In this document: positions 31,390-42,592 of the stretch, piece after piece
Position numbering within the stretch: position 1 is the stretch's first letter
Layout: each line of letters begins with the position of its first letter
Assembly (NCBI GenBank): GCA_009823505.1
Contig: VZQC01000610.1
Span: 2,998,845-3,062,844 of the forward strand
From: Rhizomys pruinosus
Lineage: Eukaryota; Chordata; Mammalia; Rodentia; Spalacidae
Reading direction: 5' to 3'
Length of the DNA stretch: 64,000 nt
Program-made: the position numbers and the translations under genes
The notes under the pieces: generated by a model
What the model was told of the DNA's origin: nothing
The model's input: only the letters and a program-made list of their open reading frames with translations
Databases searched by the model: none

Positions 31390-31655
31390 AAGGAGAGCAG
31401 GGGGAGCAGGGGGAGGGGGAGNNNNNNNNNNNNNNNNNNNNNNNNNNNNNNNNNNNNNNNNNNNNNNNNNNNNNNNNNNNNNNNNNNNNNNNNNNNNNNN
31501 NNNNNNNNNNNNNNNNNNNNNNNNNNNNNNNNNNNNNNNNNNNNNNNNNNNNNNNNNNNNNNNNNNNNNNNNNNNNNNNNNNNNNNNNNNNNNNNNNNNN
31601 NNNNNNNNNNNNNNNNNNNNNNNNNNNNNGGGGGAGCAGGGGAGCAGAGGAGCTG
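31390..31655. repeat. GGGGAGCAGG-type tract containing a gap of N
   Basis: GGAGCAGGGGGAGCAGG-like units lie on both sides of 208 undetermined bases (31422-31629). The gap lies inside a G-rich tandem repeat; its true content and length cannot be read. Confidence 0.9.
31422..31629. other. Assembly gap, 208 N
   Basis: Run of N. Any frame translated across it (for example 30726-31703 on the minus strand) is meaningless. Confidence 1.
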
Positions 31656-32029
31656 GTTCCAGGTCAGCAAGACACAGCTATGTCCCTGCCTTTCCTTTAC
31701 CACAATGAAAATACACTCCAGGGTTTAGGCAGGGCAGCCCTTCAAGTTCACTTGTGTTTAGGATCCCTGTGGCTGCTGGGATTGGAATGGCTTGCAAGGA
31801 TCCAGGAGCAGGCCCAGGACGACCCCTTACAACAGGAGTGAGCAGAGGACACAGTCCTAGATATGTGCTGGAGCTGGAGATTGTACGACGTCATTAGATT
31901 CAAGATAGACCCAGGAGAGCTGAAGACTTGAAAGTGAGGAGCTTGGAGTGGGTTGGAATGGTTTGCTTTGAACACAGCTAACTCTATTATTTTTTCTCCT
32001 CAGTGAGGAATTGCTGTTTCTCATACCCA
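31656..32029. other. Unassigned sequence between minisatellites
   Basis: No gene or repeat recognised. Confidence 0.5.
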
Positions 32030-33402
32030 CCTTGTCTTCTACTACTGACCAAGAATTTCACAATCATCTGGTCCTCTACTCCTAACAGCAACATCACACC
32101 TGCCTGATCCTCGAATCCTGACCAGGAACTTCACCCCCATCTGGTCCCCCACTCCTGACTACAGACTTCATACCCACCTGCTCCTCCACTCCTGACTACA
32201 GACTTCACACCCACCTGGTCCCCCACTCCTAACTGGGAACTTCACACATACCTGGTCCCCCACTCCTAACTATAGACTTCATACCCACCGGTCCCCCACT
32301 CCTGACTATAGGCTTCACACCCACCTGGTCCTCCACTCCTGACTGGGAACTTCACACCCACCTGGTCCCCCACTCCTGACTATAGACTTCATACCCATCT
32401 GGTCCTCCACTCCTGACTATAGACTTCACACCCATCTGGTCCTCCACTCCTGACTGGGAACTTCACACCCATCTGGTCTCCCACTCCTAACTGGGAACTT
32501 CACACCCACCTGGTCCCCCACTCCTGACTGGGAACTTCACCCCCACCTGGTTCCCCACTCCTGACTGGGAACTTCACACCCACCTGGTCCCCCACTCCTG
32601 ACTATAGACTTCACACCCACCTGGTCCTCCACTCCTGACTGGGAACTTCACACCCACCTGGTCTCCCACTCCTGACTATAGACTTCACCCCCACCTGGTC
32701 CCCCACTCCTGACTATAGACTTCATACCCACCTGGTCCCCCACTCCTGACTATACACTTCACACTCACCTGGTCCTCCACTCCTGACTGGGAACTTCACA
32801 CCCACCTGGTCTCCCACTCCTGACTATAGATTCACACCCACCTGGTCTCCCACTTCTGACTATAGACTTCACCCCCACCTGGTCCCCCACTCCTGACTAT
32901 AGACTTCACACCCACCTGGTCCCCCACTCCTGACTATAGACTTCACACCCACCTGGTCCCCCACTCCTGACTATAGACTTCATACCCACCTGGTCCCCCA
33001 CTCCTGACTATAGACTTCACACCCACCTGGCCCTCCACTCCTGACTACAGACTTCACCCCCACCTGGTCTCCCACTCCTGACTATAGACTTCACACCCAC
33101 CTGGTCCCCCACTCCTGACTACAGACTTCACCCCCACCTGGTCTCCCACTGCTGACTACAGACTTCACACCCACCTGGTCCCCCACTCCTGACTACAGAC
33201 TTCACACCCACCTGATCCCCCACTCCTGACTACAGACTTCACCCCCACCTGGTCTCCCACTCCTGACTATAGACTTCACACCCACCTGGTCCCCCACTCC
33301 TGACTACAGACTTCACCCCCACCTGGTCTCCCACACCTGACTACAGACTTCACCCCCACCTGGTCTCCCACACCCGACTACAGACTTCACCCCCACCTCG
33401 TC
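32030..33402. repeat. 37-bp C-rich minisatellite, about 37 copies
   Basis: Unit begins TCCCCCACTCCTGAC and contains ACTTCACACCCACCTGG. Two main versions alternate irregularly: one with TATAGACTTC (or TACAGACTTC), the other with GGGAACTTC. The edges (32030-32130 and 33330-33402) are more diverged than the centre. The plus strand is strongly C-rich, so the other strand is G-rich. No convincing coding frame. Confidence 0.96.
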
Positions 33403-34391
33403 CTGTCTCCTGAGCTCCTTCAGACTTCTGACTCAGTCTTGGCAGCCAGCGCTCTCTCCTCAAGCTAGCTTGGGACCATTCAGGACCCCCTTCTGGCTTC
33501 CTCCTTGCCGACCATCCTCAAACCCCACCCAGTGGACCTTTACGGGATGCCGACATGCTACTCTGTCTTCCTACCTGTGCTACACATGCAGCGCAGGCCG
33601 GGTTCCTTAGGAGGTCTCCTCCATGGCTCTTCCCTCCCTGCATTTTCCCGTCCACCCAGCAGGCAGAGGGCACGTACACAGAGGTCAATCAACTTGCATT
33701 CCTCCTCCAATTCCTCTGCAGCAGGTGCTTGGGTTCTTACAGGTGCATCCAAGTCCCCAGTGTTAAGTGGACAGATCTCCACATTCTGGCAATCAGGCCA
33801 TACTGTGATGGAGAGCTGCTGGCCAGCACGGGCCTCTGTCTTTCCCTCCACTGGGAAAGACATAGCTCGTGGCCTCCTTCAGGACATGCTAGGCTGCCAA
33901 CAGCATCTCACTGCCACGTATTTTCTAGTTCCACTTCCTGCACACAGAGTAACCTACCCTGATTCATTTTCCAAACATAGCACCCATCACCACCTGACAT
34001 CTATGCACTTGCTTACATTTGTGAGCATTCTCATCCTCTCATTATTCTATTGTCTCCATGACAGCAAGAACTGTAGTGTTCCTGTGGGTCTGTGACAGGA
34101 CCTGGTGCATGGCACCCCTGTGCATATGAAGGGTGTGGCTTGGAGTAGCTGCTGAAAAGTGGATGTTCCTCTGGAAAGCAGACCACAGTGTGAGCGGGGC
34201 TGTGAGGTGCACGGCACAGAGGCAGCCTGGACACCCCATCCATGCCCACCCCACTGCCATCCCATCGCCCTCCCTCCCCTGCTGAGATTAGAGCATGGCA
34301 CAGAAAGCACACTCAGACTAAGAATGAAGGACTTGTCCAGGCAGCGGCTGCAGTAAGAAGGCTCTTATGGAAGATGAGAGGGCCACAAGGC
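33403..34391. other. Unassigned; possible L2 3' end at 33905-34130
   Basis: CACCACCTGACATCTATGC, CTATTGTCTCCATGACAGCA and ATGGCACCCCTGTGCATATG are in the order of the L2 3' end. Forward frames at 33505-34095 (about 196 codons) and 33555-33962 overlap each other, start next to a minisatellite and include the L2-like part. I see no domain, so they are not called. Confidence 0.45.
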
Positions 34392-34635
34392 CAGATGGAG
34401 TGTTAGCTCTGCCAGGAAAATGTTTGCCACCTGAGCATGAGGACCTGAGCACCAGCCCTAGAAACAATAAAAACCTGAGCATGGTGACAACCCTTGCAAT
34501 CCCAGCACTGGAACACTGGAAAACAGGCAGATCCCTGGGGTTCACTGGCCAAATAGTCTAGTCTGGTTGGTGAGTTTCAGGCCATCCAGTGAGACAGTGA
34601 GAGACACTTCCTCAAGCAAACAAGCTGAGGAATAG
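34392..34635 (+). mobile_element. B4-type SINE
   Basis: TGAGCATGAGGACCTGAGCA, AACCTGAGCATGGTGACAAC, GGCAGATCCCTGGGGTTCAC, CCATCCAGTGAGACAGTGAG. Confidence 0.8.
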
Positions 34636-35329
34636 TAAATAATTGCATGGGCTTTGGAGACTGTAGAAACCTGGGGACCTTGGAGAGAAACTGGCACAAA
34701 CTAGAGCTCTCTGCTGGGGTTGGGAAAGCAGGAGTAAGGAAGCAACACATAAATTCAGCTGACTGTGAAGTATCGGTGTAATGTTCCAACTCAAGTGTTC
34801 AATGTGGACCTGGGGAAAAGGTTCTAGAGTTCAGAGCAGTGACTGAGCCCTGCCATGATTCACAGCTGAAAAACATCCCAGTGTGCTGAAGGCTTGGTCC
34901 TCGGGGTGGTGCTGGTGAGAAGAGGTGGAGACTATCGGAGGCTGGCCCTGCTAGGAGGTCTTTAGGTAGGGTAGAGGGTATTGCCCTCAAAGTGGACGGT
35001 GGAACCTCAGCCCTCCGAACAGCCGTGTTCCACCACACACTCCTTAGGATGAAGTCTGCCTCATCACAGACCTGGAGAAAGAGACACTGAACAAGAACCA
35101 AAACCACAAGCCAAAGTGAACCTTTTCTCTTTATGAGGGGATCACCTCCTGAATCTTGCAGGGTTGGAAAACAGACAACCGGGAGGAGTAGAGAATGTGA
35201 GAGAAGCCTAGAAGCACTCCGAGGGGGTCGCAAGCCATATCCATCACCCAGAGGGCTGCAAATGAGAGCTTCCCAACCAGCAGCTTCTCCTTCAGCATTG
35301 GTCAAGGTCTGAACATGATGTAGTAGGTC
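34636..35329. other. Unassigned sequence
   Basis: A reverse frame at 34799-35362 (about 187 codons) is the longest non-repeat frame here. It has no known domain, and its start lies in an LTR, so I leave it uncalled. Confidence 0.5.
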
Positions 35330-35560
35330 TGAATGAGAAATGTCCCCTATGGACTGAGGCATTTGAACACTTGATTCCCAGTTGGTGCTGCTGTTTGGGA
35401 GGTGATGGAACCTTTAAGAGGTGGAGCCTTGTTGGAAGGCAGAACTATGTCACTGGGTGTGGGCTTTGAGAGTTTATAGCCTCGCCCCACTTCAAGCAAC
35501 AATATCTCTTGCATGCACTCTGCAGTCTGTTTATGATTCTGAGCTAAGGAAACAAGTGCC
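35330..35560 (+). repeat. MaLR-type LTR, 3'-truncated (MT-like)
   Basis: GAGAAATGTCCCCTATGGAC, GATTCCCAGTTGGTGCTGCT, GGAACCTTTAAGAGGTGGAG, GTTTATAGCCTCGCCCCACT. The polyadenylation end is missing. Confidence 0.85.
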
Positions 35561-35697
35561 AGTAGAAGCTGATGGAAGAGATGGACAAGGAGTGCCCATG
35601 AGACAGGTGGCTGTAGACACAGAGGCAGGACAAGGCATGGACAGCTGACATGTGGCTACAGATCTTAGGTTGTTGGCTATTGCAGAGATTTGGTTTG

Positions 35698-35862
35698 CTG
35701 TTGTTGTTGTTTGTTTGTTTTGTTTTGTTTTGTTTCTTTTTTGTCTTTTCGAGACAAGGTCTCCCTGTAACCCCAGCTGTCCTGGAACTCACTCTGTAGA
35801 CCAGGCTGGCCTTGAACTTCCAAAGATCCACCTGCCTCTGCTTCCCAAGTGGTAAGATTAGT
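35698..35862 (-). mobile_element. B1 SINE
   Basis: Reverse B1 with a GTTTT/TTG-rich tail, then TCGAGACAAGGTCTCCCTGT, TGTAGACCAGGCTGGCCTTG and CTTCCCAAGTGGTAAGATTA. Confidence 0.95.
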
Positions 35863-36574
35863 GTTAACTGATTTTATTTTTAAGAATGTTGACAAATTGA
35901 TTATAATTCTCTCTATATGGATATGGGCACATAGCACAGAGATCTAATCTAACTCTAAATAAGGTCTCAAATAGAAGGTGGCAGAATTTCAGGTCCCAGG
36001 GAGATCTCAGAGCCCCAAGTCCCACTCACAATGCTACGGAGCAAGTGTGGCTCACAACCTCTTACTCTCAGGTACCACTGAAGCTCATCTGTGCCAAGCG
36101 GGTCCAGCTGGTGTGTTCTTTCACTCACAAGAGTATATCAGAATTTTCAACTTTGGTACTTGTTTACAAATGAGTCTGGAAGACTCCCTCCCTTCCTTAA
36201 ACATGTCAACTTTCAAGAGACACAAACAGCATGTAGACAGGGCTTACTCAGCTGCAGACTCTTGGAGTTACTGGTCTGTCATCTGCTAGTGAAGATGGTG
36301 TTAATGGATCTTTCCCAAATTAGATGCCTCTTGTCTGCTTTTTGTACTTATCACACTGGTTAAGGCTACCAGGCTCAGGCTGATGTGTGCAGGAGAAATC
36401 TGGCTCCAGTCCTTACTTCCCATCTCAGACAGAAAGCTCTCAGTCTGGGTCTGTCACCTTGAAGGTTGATGGCAGGTGCTGCCGAGGGTGCCCTTTAGAA
36501 AGCAGAGAAAGTCCTCTTCTATTCCTAGGCTTTGCAAATCATCAGCATAGATGGAGTTGAGTGATTAAATGCCT
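35863..36574. other. Unassigned sequence
   Basis: No gene or repeat recognised. Confidence 0.5.
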
Positions 36575-36925
36575 GCTGTGGTCTGAATATGGAATGCCCC
36601 CCACTGACTCACATCTGAACCTGGGCCTCAGCTGGTAGCACAGATCCTGAAAGCTATGGAACCTTTTGGAGGTAGAGCCTTGCTGCTCAAAGTAGATCAC
36701 TGGGTGTGGCTTTGAGATCAGCTAGTCTGACCCTGCTTTCTGTTCACTGTTTCCTGACTGCCGGTGCAACGTGAGCAGCTGCCTCCCACTCTTGCTGCCG
36801 TCCTTGCCCTGGTGGACTATATTGCTTCTGAAATGATAAGCTTAAATAAGCCCCTTCTCCATAAAGCTGTTCCTTGTCAGGTATTTGGTCACAGCAATGA
36901 GAAAAATAACTAATTCTGTACTCTT
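36575..36925 (+). repeat. MaLR-type solo LTR (MT-like)
   Basis: GCTGTGGTCTGAATATGGAA, GCTATGGAACCTTTTGGAGG, ACTGGGTGTGGCTTTGAG, ATAAGCTTAAATAAGCCCCT, GGTCACAGCAATGAGAAAAA. Confidence 0.85.
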
Positions 36926-37215
36926 ACTACATCTTTATGGTTTTACCCTCTGTAACAATATGAGGGTCTGTACTGTGGGCTGAGGTGCATCTAAGCAGAA
37001 GCATTTCAGAACAAGGCAAAGAACTGCACTCTGAGGCTACAGGCCTGGGTTACAGTTGGCCAGCTGATGAAAGCTTAGTTCCATGTATAACAATCCTGAT
37101 TGGCTAGAAACCAGTTGCTCTCCTCTGATAAGTGTCATTCCCCATACTACTATCTCTTGATCCATGCCCTCCAAGACATTTAATCCTCTTAACTTTCCCT
37201 TTAAAACTCAAGCAG

Positions 37216-37443
37216 GGGGCTGGAGAGATGGCCTAGTGGTTAAGAGCACCGACTGCTCTTGCAGAGGACCTGGGTTCTATCCCCAGCACCCACATGGCAG
37301 CTAAGAACTGTTTTTAACTCCAGTTCCAGGGGAATCCGACACCCTTTTCTGACCTCCGCAGCATTGCACAACACGGGTGCACAAACCTACATGCAGACAG
37401 TACATTCATACACATACAAAATAAATAAAATATATAAAAAAAA
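37216..37443 (+). mobile_element. B2 SINE with 13-bp TSD
   Basis: Near-consensus full-length B2: GGGGGCTGGAGAGATGGCCT, GACTGCTCTTGCAGAGGACC, GCATTGCACAACACGGGTGC. AAAACTCAAGCAG is duplicated at 37203-37215 and 37444-37456. Young by appearance. Confidence 0.97.
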
Positions 37444-37564
37444 AAAACTCAAGCAGGACACAAAGGTCCCCTTTGCACCGAGATGGCCAAGGTTGTAGAC
37501 CTCATGGTACTGCTCTGCCATACTCATCAAGGAGAACTGCTTGGTCTTTCTGCCTTAAGTATGT

Positions 37565-37710
37565 AAAGCCTAGCAGGGCCTAGAGCTGTAGGCCTGTTTT
37601 TCTAGCTACCCAGAAGGCTGAGATTATAAATTCAAGGCTTGATTGGCAGAGTGCTTATATGCAAGAAGCCCAGGGTTAGGTTCCTCGTACCACCCAAAAG
37701 AATAATATAA
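37565..37710 (+). mobile_element. Old B1-plus-ID-like SINE
   Basis: A B1-like part (CTAGCTACCCAGAAGGCTGA) precedes an ID-like part (GGCAGAGTGCTTATATGC, AAGCCCAGGGTTAGGTTCC), the reverse order to B4. Strongly diverged; could also be two separate old fragments. Confidence 0.5.
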
Positions 37711-38404
37711 AACAACAAAACCCTGCATCTGTGTGACTGGGTCAGATTTGAATCTGTGACTTCTCTCCAGGCCTAGAGTGCCTTTGTTTACACTCAGTGT
37801 AATTCCTGGAATGTAAGCAGCACTTCCACACTACTCTGCTCAGGACCAAGCTGGTCTAGCCAAGCTTCACTCTTTCCCATCAGCACCCTCATAACTACTT
37901 TCCTTCCTGGGACCTTAATTAAAACTAAGCTTACCAGAGATGTCAACTCACATGGAATTAATTTCATGTAATGCCTTACCAAACTTTATTATTTACTCAG
38001 CAAACCCTAATTCTTTAAAATGATAAGAGAAATGTCAGTTTGCACAACTCTGTCCTCACATGTCTGTGAAGCTTTAAAAATTGGTCATGCCCCATCATCT
38101 CAGAGATGGCAGCAATCCAGAGGCTTTGGTATTTAATAAAATGAAATAGGGGATGAACTTTTGCTATATTTTCAAAACTTCAGAATTTTGTCTCCTGCCC
38201 TTCCACTTACCTCAATATGTACACCGTAGCTAGAATGCAGCTCAAAATAGCCAAACCCAGGAAGCTCCACGAACACGAGGCATAGGTCAAATGGCTTCGG
38301 AAAATTCTCTCCCTCTTATAATTTCCCTTGAATGAGTGGTCAAGCTATGCAGGATGGGCTGTTCCCAGAAGGCTGTGGGATGGGTCACTGAAAGAAACTA
38401 TTGA
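37711..38404. other. Unassigned sequence
   Basis: No gene or repeat recognised. Confidence 0.5.
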
Positions 38405-38885
38405 TGGATGGATGGATGGATGGATGGATGGATGGATGGATGGATGGATGGATGGATGAGTGAAATGGTGGTTGGGTCGATGGGTAGGTAGATAGGTATA
38501 TGGGGGATGGGTTGGATAGTCAAGTAGATAGGTGGATGGGTAGATGGGAGGGTGGATCTGTGGATGGGTAGATTGGTGGGTAGATGTGTGGGTAGGTAAG
38601 TGGGTGGATGGATAAGTAGATGAGTGGGTGGTTTGATAGATAGGTGGGTGGATAGATGGGTGGGTAGGTAGGTGGATGGATGGTTAGACTGGCAGATGGG
38701 TGGGTGGGTGAGTGGATGGATGGTTAGATTGGTAGAAGGGTGAGTAGTTTGATAGGTGGGTGGATAGATGGGTAGGTAGGTAGGTAGGTGGATGGATGGT
38801 TAGTTTGGCAGATGGGTGGCTGGGTAGGGAGGTGGGCGGATGGATGGGCAGGTGGACAGGTGGGTGGCTGGGTGAGTGGATGAAT
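38405..38885. repeat. (GATG)n tetranucleotide tract, 480 bp
   Basis: A perfect GATG run of about 13 units (38405-38458) leads into a long degenerate region of GGTGGATG, GGTAGGTA and GGTGGGTG units to 38885. His/Pro/Thr-rich reverse frames here are a by-product. Confidence 0.96.
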
Positions 38886-40124
38886 GGCTGCACTTCTCAG
38901 ATACAGAAATAAGCTCAACACCATTTGGAGTCCAGGTGCTATTTCTCTTAAGAATGTCATGGTTCATCCAATCTGACTTACCAGTCAGCCACTTCTTGGC
39001 TATTGGTAAGGGAGTGATTAAGCCAAGAAGGGAGTGACTTACTTGAGATTTCCACTAAGACTACACCCAAAGGAGGAAGGGCATTACCGCAAAAGCAGCT
39101 TGGTAAGAAGTTACTGGAAAGCAGGACGCTAGATGATAGGTATGTGTAAGTCGCAGATGCTTGCTTCTCTGTAAGAAAGTTCCACATATGCTCAGACCAA
39201 AGTGCTTGTTCTCAGGGCTCACATACAGCAAGGAAAGCTGAACATGATCTTTTGAAAGGCTAAAGATGGTCATGTAAATGTCACTTTCTTGTAAACCAGA
39301 TGGATGGAGCACTGCTGTCAGCACAGTAATTCTTAGAGCCCAAGTGAAAATCTCCCACAGTCCTGTGACCCACGCCTGGCAGCTACATCTGAGCCTCCCA
39401 GACTCATGTCCCATGAGCGTGTCATGTCCATAGTCCCTGTCCAAATAGTGCACAAGGGGCCACAACATAGAAAAATCCAGAAAACACAAATTGCTAAATC
39501 ACCGGAAGTCCTTCACCCATGTGATAGAACTGAAGGGAATCAGAAATGCTGTTTTCCCTAAGCTTAATTGGTTAGATTATGAGTTGTTTTATGTTGGACT
39601 TCCCAGTGCTCTGGAGGCCACAAGGAGGTTCCAGTAATACCACCCCAGACCACAGTTGCCTTGCTACAACTCAGTGGGCATATTTATTTAAACAATTTAG
39701 GAAATTTTAAATGCTTTTCTTTTCTGCTGAAAAATATAAGTATAGTAACAAGTTAATTGAAAAAAGACATGCACACTCATCCACAATTGTGTGATGGAAC
39801 ACTTAACATCCATTAGTTTCAATAAGAGTAAATTAAAAGATTCATTTCCTGTGTTTTTTGTGATAAAGGCACAGTGGTCAGCTCCCCAGCCACTCATGAA
39901 TCTCTGTACTGAGAATGGTCGGTTAACTGCAGGGGAAAATACTTTTCAGTCCTATTTGATATTTTCCTGTAATTCTATTCTCTTTTTCACAAGCTTTTGC
40001 TTTATTCCTTCTACTGAAATGCTACCTTCATCCCTTGGCTATACCAAGATGCCTCCAGACCTCAAATACCAGCATTAAGTTGCACAACAAAGTCAGATGC
40101 TTAGCTTCTGAAATGAAAACCTGA
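38886..40124. other. Unassigned sequence, 1.2 kb
   Basis: Repeat-poor. A reverse frame at 39061-39489 (about 142 codons) carries no recognisable domain. Confidence 0.5.
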
Positions 40125-40402
40125 GGCCTGGTGGGGGTGGATGGCTCAGTAGATAAAGAGCTTGCTCCCCAAGCATGAGGACTCAAGGTGGGATCCTCAG
40201 AACCGGTGTGAAAGCCGGATGCTGCAGTGTGCTTGTAACCTCAGCACTGTGCAGAGATAGAGACAGGCAGAGACCACGGGCTGGTTGGCCAGCCATTCTA
40301 GCTGAACAGGTGAGCTTCTGGTCCAGAGAGAAGCCCTGATTCAAAAACTAAAGTAGAGAACAATGAAGAATGACACTTGACATTGACCTCTGACCTTCAC
40401 AT

Positions 40403-40403
<1 letters not shown>
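40125..40403 (+). mobile_element. B4-type SINE
   Basis: GATGGCTCAGTAGATAAAGA, GTGCTTGTAACCTCAGCACT, TGGCCAGCCATTCTAGCTGA, GACATTGACCTCTGACCTTC, then a CA tract. Confidence 0.87.
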
Positions 40404-40446
<43 letters not shown>

Positions 40447-40448
40447 AC
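40404..40448. repeat. (CA)n microsatellite
   Basis: About 22 CA repeats with one interruption, at the SINE 3' end. Confidence 0.96.
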
Positions 40449-40954
40449 ATGCACAAATAGTAACACACTAAATCCTAAGGTCTGCCTAGTCTTACACAAT
40501 AGATTCTAAAACCTATGTGCTTTTTCTCCCCAGTTCTTGAGGGTAGAGTCTGTCCTCTGTATTCTTGAGTTTTGTATCAGTAGATTCAACCAACTTTAGA
40601 TGGACAATATTTGATGAAAAAAAATCTAGATAGTTCCAGAAAGCCAAATTTGAATTTCTTCTCTGCCAAGCACCCCAGTCCCCTCACGTGAGGGTCCTTT
40701 CCAGCCCTTGTTGTTTGAGCATCGTTCTCCTGAGGTCTTCTCTCTGTAGTATGTAATCAGGACAAACATAGTGCAGCTGTATGGAGCACAGGACACTGGT
40801 CCCTTCTTCTCATCATTGCCTGAACAATGTATGATCTACATGCATTTATATTAGAGACTATGGCATCCTCTAGAGAGGATGTGAAGTGCCCAGGAAGAAG
40901 TGTATAGGATACATGTGCACACAAAACCCTTTTGTTGATGTTGTTTGCTTTTTG
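40449..40954. other. Unassigned sequence
   Basis: No gene or repeat recognised. Confidence 0.5.
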
Positions 40955-41103
40955 ATTGTTTGTTTTTTTGAGGTGGGGTGTCCCTGTAGCGCCAGATGAC
41001 CAGGAATTCCCTGTGTAGTCCAGACTAGTCTCTATCCCACAAAGATCCACCTGCTACTGCCTCCTGAGTGCTGGGATTAAAGGCATGCACCACACACCCA
41101 GCA
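40955..41103 (-). mobile_element. B1 SINE, diverged
   Basis: Reverse B1: TTGAGGTGGGGTGTCCCTGT, AAGATCCACCTGCTACTGCC, GAGTGCTGGGATTAAAGGCA. Confidence 0.9.
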
Positions 41104-41631
41104 ACATCATGATATTTTATACCACAGTCTGGAGGGCTACAGATTCAAGCATCTCAGACAACACCTGGAATCAATCCCCATGGACACCTGAGAACAACGG
41201 GTGATTCTCTGACTTGAGGAGGACAAGGGAAAATGATGAAAAGGTCCAGGAAGCAAGTGCCAGGAAGAGCTGCTGAGAAAGGGTTCCTTACCCACCTGGC
41301 CCTCCCAGCCACCCCTGGGGAAAGTTTGGGCAAAAGACAGACAGGACACCTCCCCCACTTCCATCCGGCATGTGCTGGGAGCCCCCAAAGCAGAATCCAT
41401 GTTCTCCATTTCTAGGTTGAACCCCAAACCATAAAGAGTTTGCACCACTCTATCATGACAAGAAAACAGTTGATGCATCTTACTGGAAGGTCAGAAACTG
41501 AGAAACTTGGCAGCAGGCTAGGTTTCATGACCCTGGAGGGACAGGTGGGCTGAGTCCCAAGAAGCCAGGCACTGATGAAATCACAGCATCTAAATGAAAA
41601 CTCATGTGGAGGGTGGGACCTGAAGCATGTA
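41104..41631. other. Unassigned sequence
   Basis: No gene or repeat recognised before the 49-bp tandem array. Confidence 0.5.
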
Positions 41632-41985
41632 GCCAAGGCTGCATCAGAGCTGGTACTGTGAGATGTCATATCAACAGGCAGCCATGGCTGCATCAGAGCT
41701 GGTACTCTGAGATGTCATATCAACAGGCAGCCATGGCTCCATCACAGCTGGTACTCTGAGAAGTCACATCAACAGGGAGCCATGGCTGTATCAGAGCTGG
41801 TACTCTGAGATGTCATATCAACAGGCAGCCATGGCTGCATCAGAGCTGGTACTCTGAGATGTCATATCAACAGGGAGCCATGGCTCCATCACAGCTGGTA
41901 CTCTGAGATGTCATATCAATAGGCAGCCACGGCTCCATCACAGCTGGTACTCTGAGATGTCATATCAATAGGCAGCCATGGCTGG
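41632..41985. repeat. 49-bp tandem repeat, 7.2 copies
   Basis: Unit starts at 41632, 41681, 41730, 41779, 41828, 41877 and 41926, with a partial eighth at 41975. The unit begins GCCATGGCTGCATCAGAGCT and contains ACTCTGAGATGTCATATCAA. All units keep exactly 49 bases, and variants (TGCATCAGAG or TCCATCACAG) occur in patches. Confidence 0.97.
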
Positions 41986-42273
41986 TGCCACAGGGAGCAA
42001 AGTAAGGGAGTGGGAGGCTATGGGGTTCCTGATCTAGAGTTCACCTGCTCCCAAAGGACAAGGAGAGAACAGGAAATTCTCCAAAACTAAGTTTGCAGGT
42101 AAAGTGTATCTACATTTGATTAACTTTCCTGAAAATGTACAGCCACAAGGGGTGAAAAGAAGACTGAGGAGATGGCACTGTGCCTTTGATGTCCTATGGT
42201 CTAAACAAAGATTTAGAGATGAAAACAGAGACAGTCTCCTTCATGCTGACTGTAAGAATCCTGTGGAATCGTG

Positions 42274-42275
<2 letters not shown>

Positions 42276-42311
<36 letters not shown>
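42276..42311. repeat. (GT)n microsatellite
   Basis: About 18 GT repeats bordering a reverse SINE. Confidence 0.96.
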
Positions 42312-42313
<2 letters not shown>

Positions 42314-42592
42314 GGTGTACTGTACTCATGTGTGAGTGCACATACATGTACACGTGCATGTGGAGAGCAGAGGACACTTTTGGGTGTGGTTCCTCAGGCC
42401 CTGTGCACCTTGTTCCTTGAGGCTGGCTGGCCAGCAAGCCCCAGGACCCTGCTGTCTCTGCCTCTCCAGTGCTGGGATCATTAGCATGCGCCACCACATT
42501 CCTCTATTTTTTGCTATGGGTTCTGGGGATCAAACTCAGGTCCTCATGCTTATGAGGCGAGCCCTTTACATGCTGAGCCATCTCCCCAGCCC
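42312..42592 (-). mobile_element. B4-type SINE
   Basis: Reverse: CATGTGGAGAGCAGAGGACA, GGCTGGCCAGCAAGCCCCAG, CTGGGGATCAAACTCAGGTC, GAGCCATCTCCCCAGCCCC. Confidence 0.88.

Noticed and set aside
30656..31703. Long frames of up to about 325 codons on both strands over the 44/45-bp array
   Set aside because: They result from a 45-bp unit (15 codons) without stops. All frames stay open, one frame crosses the N gap, and the 44-bp units would shift any real protein.
30780..33402. Tandem arrays as a CRISPR locus
   Set aside because: Units are directly adjacent with no unique spacers, and the genome is a mammal's.
33505..34095. 196-codon forward frame as a gene
   Set aside because: Overlaps another frame, begins beside the 37-bp minisatellite, includes L2-like sequence, and shows no domain.
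34799..35362. 187-codon reverse frame as a gene
   Set aside because: Its start lies in a MaLR-type LTR and no protein family is recognisable. An ortholog search would decide.
41632..41985. 49-bp array as repeats with spacers
   Set aside because: The whole 49 bases repeat, so there are no variable spacers.
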